This document shows positions 43,815 to 45,703 of a stretch of DNA of 45,703 nucleotides, piece by piece (position 1 is the stretch's first letter; each line of letters starts with the position of its first letter). The stretch is from NCBI GenBank assembly GCA_023231475.1, contig JALJEE010001028.1, positions 1 to 45,703 of the forward strand. The letters run 5' to 3'. The DNA is from Seison nebaliae (lineage: Eukaryota; Rotifera; Pararotatoria; Seisonacea; Seisonidae). A program made the position numbers and the translations under genes. The notes beneath the pieces were generated by a model. That model was not told the DNA's origin, ran no database searches, and saw nothing but the letters and a program-made list of their open reading frames with translations.

Positions 43815-45344
43815 ATGAAACAGAAACATGAAATATTTCTGGAGTTGATGGATAATAAGATAAAGAATGAGTATGAAGAAGATGAGATCAGAGAAATTGA
43901 AAACGAAGAAATATCTTTCGGTTTATTTCAATGGCTCTTACTCATCGCTTCAGGAATGGTCAATGCTAGTGATGCAATTGAATTGATATCGATCTCATAT
44001 ATTCTGCCAATTATCCAATGTGACTTCAATTTCCAACCAAGAGAGAAAGCATATTCAGTAACATATCTCTTCATTGGTATGATGATCGGAGGTTTAACAT
44101 GGGGACTTCTATCCGACATTTATGGAAGAAGACGTATGTTAATCTTATCTTTAATTTTGAATGCAATTTTCGCACTACTTTCAGCATTCCCTTTAACATA
44201 TTTCACTTTTTGTATTTTCCGTTTCTTTTGCGGTATCGGAATTGGAGGAAATATTCCAATTATTTGGACTTACTACGCCGAATTTCTTCCCGTCAAACAT
44301 CGAGTCAACATGCTCAGTGGCTTGGCTTCAATTTGGTTTATTGGAGCAGGTTATGTGGCAGGAATGGCTCGATTGATTTTGAGTAATTCTATCCAAATAA
44401 GTTTCATAAAAAATTGGAGATTTTTTATGTTTGTTTGTTCCATTCCCTCGTTCTTAACAATAATCATTTTTCTTGTTTTACCTGAAAGTGGAATTTTCGT
44501 AACAAAACGATATTCTGATAAAAGTTATGAAACAGAATTAATTCTGCGAATAAAAGAATTTAATGAGTCTCTTACTTTCCAAGGAAAACTTGTTGCTTAT
44601 CATCAAATATTAAAATTGAAAGAATTTAACACCAAAATTAATAAATCAATTCAATATCCATCATTGAATTTAAATATGATTATTGGACAAGTGGTACGAT
44701 TATTTTCAAAAGTTTACCGAAAAAATGTGATTTGTGTTATTATGATTTTATGGGCTGCATCTTTCGCGTTTTATGGACTCTGGATGTGGTTACCACAACT
44801 CTTTCGGAAAATGGAATTGAATAACGGTCATGTATGTCCTTCAATACAAACTAATTCGTCGATGGTTAAATATATGAGAATACCTTGTCAAATTGATGAA
44901 GAAGAAATAACAGACACAATTTACAGTGTCTTCGGTGGTATACCGGGTAATATAATTTCTTGTTTTTTTGTCAACCGATTCGATCGTCGTCAATTATTAA
45001 TTTATTCATTTATTATAACATCTATTTCCACTACATTATTTCCATTCGTTTACTCATCAACACAAGGTGTTCTCATCATGTTCATTTTCTCAACCACAGT
45101 TGCCACTATCTATAATACAGTGGCCAGTGTTCAAACCGAATTATTCCCCACTGATCTACGTTCAACTGTTATCGGAATATTCAATGTATTTATTAGAGTG
45201 TCATCTATTATCAGTAATGTCCTTTTCGCTTTATTCATTGAATCATATTGTACTCTTACTATTTTAACAATAAGTTTTATGTGCACTGTTGCGATAGTCA
45301 CCTCATATCTACTACCAGAAACAAAGAACAAAATTTTAACTTAA
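43815..45344 (+). CDS. SV2/SVOP-like major facilitator transporter, copy 2, 509 aa
   Basis: Tandem paralogue of the preceding gene, also without introns and collinear from start to stop. Shared landmarks: ISFGLFQWLLLIASGMVNAS, MMIGGLTWGLLSDIYGRRRM, RFFCGIGIGGNIPIIWTYYA, EFLPVKHR, PESGIFVTKR, SFAFYGLWMWLPQLFRKMEL, VNRFDRRQL, TELFPTDLRSTVIGIFNVF, LPETKNKIL. The extracellular loop keeps two cysteines (HVCPSI, IPCQID) and an NSS sequon. Start at 43815 (MKQKHEIFLELMDNK) is the first Met; the Met of MDNKIKNEYEED would match the start of copy 1 better. Differences cluster at the N-terminus, the central loop and the luminal loop, suggesting a duplication old enough to allow different substrates. Confidence 0.88.
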   Translation: MKQKHEIFLELMDNKIKNEYEEDEIREIENEEISFGLFQWLLLIASGMVNASDAIELISISYILPIIQCDFNFQPREKAYSVTYLFIGMMIGGLTWGLLSDIYGRRRMLILSLILNAIFALLSAFPLTYFTFCIFRFFCGIGIGGNIPIIWTYYAEFLPVKHRVNMLSGLASIWFIGAGYVAGMARLILSNSIQISFIKNWRFFMFVCSIPSFLTIIIFLVLPESGIFVTKRYSDKSYETELILRIKEFNESLTFQGKLVAYHQILKLKEFNTKINKSIQYPSLNLNMIIGQVVRLFSKVYRKNVICVIMILWAASFAFYGLWMWLPQLFRKMELNNGHVCPSIQTNSSMVKYMRIPCQIDEEEITDTIYSVFGGIPGNIISCFFVNRFDRRQLLIYSFIITSISTTLFPFVYSSTQGVLIMFIFSTTVATIYNTVASVQTELFPTDLRSTVIGIFNVFIRVSSIISNVLFALFIESYCTLTILTISFMCTVAIVTSYLLPETKNKILT

Positions 45345-45637
45345 TTCATGAATAAAATATTTTGTTAAAGGAAATACAAATATGCTGAAAAAAATTACTG
45401 AAATTTTTTTGTATCATTATTATCATTTATCAGTTCTTAATTTTAATGACTATAATGATGAAGATTTTGTTTGTTAAAAAACGATTAATTTAGGTTCAAG
45501 ATCTATTTTGAAGTCAATAAATGATAATTGATAATTAAGAATTATCCTTCAATATATGTCATATATTTTATTTTTATTTTTTATTTATTATAAAATCAAA
45601 TCCCCTCGGGGTAAATTAAAAAGAAAATAAGATAACT

Positions 45638-45656
45638 GGCTGTACAGTGTACAGCC
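45638..45656. repeat. 19-bp palindrome GGCTGTACA-G-TGTACAGCC
   Basis: Perfect 9-bp arms around one central G. Shares the core TGTACAGTGTACA with the palindrome centred 32 bp to the right. Confidence 0.9.
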
Positions 45657-45667
45657 AATCTTGTTCG

Positions 45668-45690
45668 TAATGTGTACAGTGTACACATTA
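45668..45690. repeat. 23-bp palindrome TAATGTGTACA-G-TGTACACATTA
   Basis: Perfect 11-bp arms around one central G; same TGTACAGTGTACA core as the neighbour, with different flanking arms. Confidence 0.9.
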
Positions 45691-45703
45691 TCATTAATAA
45701 GTT

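Larger units (their letters stand above)
45345..45703. other. Downstream intergenic region
   Basis: AT-rich 3' flank with a short CCCCTCGGGG palindrome at 45602-45611 and the two larger palindromes listed separately. No gene. Confidence 0.55.

Noticed and set aside
45602-45611. CCCCTCGGGG mini-palindrome as a terminator hairpin
   Set aside because: Too short, and hairpin terminators are not expected in a eukaryotic genome.
1-45703. tRNA, rRNA, CRISPR or bacterial operon elements
   Set aside because: No T-loop (GGTTCGAATCC-type), rRNA or spaced direct-repeat signal was seen on either strand, and gene structure is eukaryotic.

Overview
This is AT-rich nuclear DNA from a small-genome invertebrate animal. 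Genes are split by many very short introns (mostly 45-60 nt, GT..AG, variable pyrimidine tracts). The protein set is plainly metazoan: PAF1, TIMM29, PDCD5, a LIN54-type CXC protein, SPARC, a PDE11-type phosphodiesterase, Rubicon, Ly6/uPAR and SV2-like transporters. The sequence alone does not fix the phylum. A mite-like or other compact protostome genome is a guess. I rebuilt exon joins by reading frame phase and remembered family sequence; no alignment was run.

Layout, left to right. 1-1552 (+): C-terminal part of an ABCG half-transporter, cut by the window start. 1646-12248 (-): five closely packed same-strand genes, in transcription order LIN54-like CXC protein, PDCD5, TIMM29, PAF1 and a coiled-coil protein; only 82 bp separate TIMM29 from PAF1. 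13446-14767 (+): a small secreted cysteine-containing protein and, 1.2 kb upstream, a copy of its 3' end. 15451-18593 (+): a multi-EF-hand protein of about 20 exons. 18884-19942 (-): a seven-exon SPARC gene whose exons are too short to appear as long open frames. 20574-25635 (-): GAF-GAF-PDE phosphodiesterase. 25636-35999: gene-poor, with two plausible isolated exons, one orphan open frame and a foldback repeat element built from a TTTGGTAGAC unit. 36000-40430 (+): two uncharacterised genes overlapping by ATGA, then Rubicon (RUN plus RH domains). 40934-41403 (+): GPI-type Ly6/uPAR protein. 41835-45344 (+): two intronless tandem SV2-like transporters. The window ends with a pair of near-identical palindromes.

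Functional links are modest. PAF1 (Pol II elongation) and the LIN54-like protein (DREAM/TSO1-type DNA binding) are nuclear transcription factors sharing a tight cluster with a mitochondrial TIM22 scaffold and PDCD5, which looks like housekeeping co-location or polycistronic transcription. The clearest things for follow-up are the possible operon, the unusual LIN54-like architecture, the unrecognised genes around 36-37.5 kb, the foldback element and the terminal palindromes.
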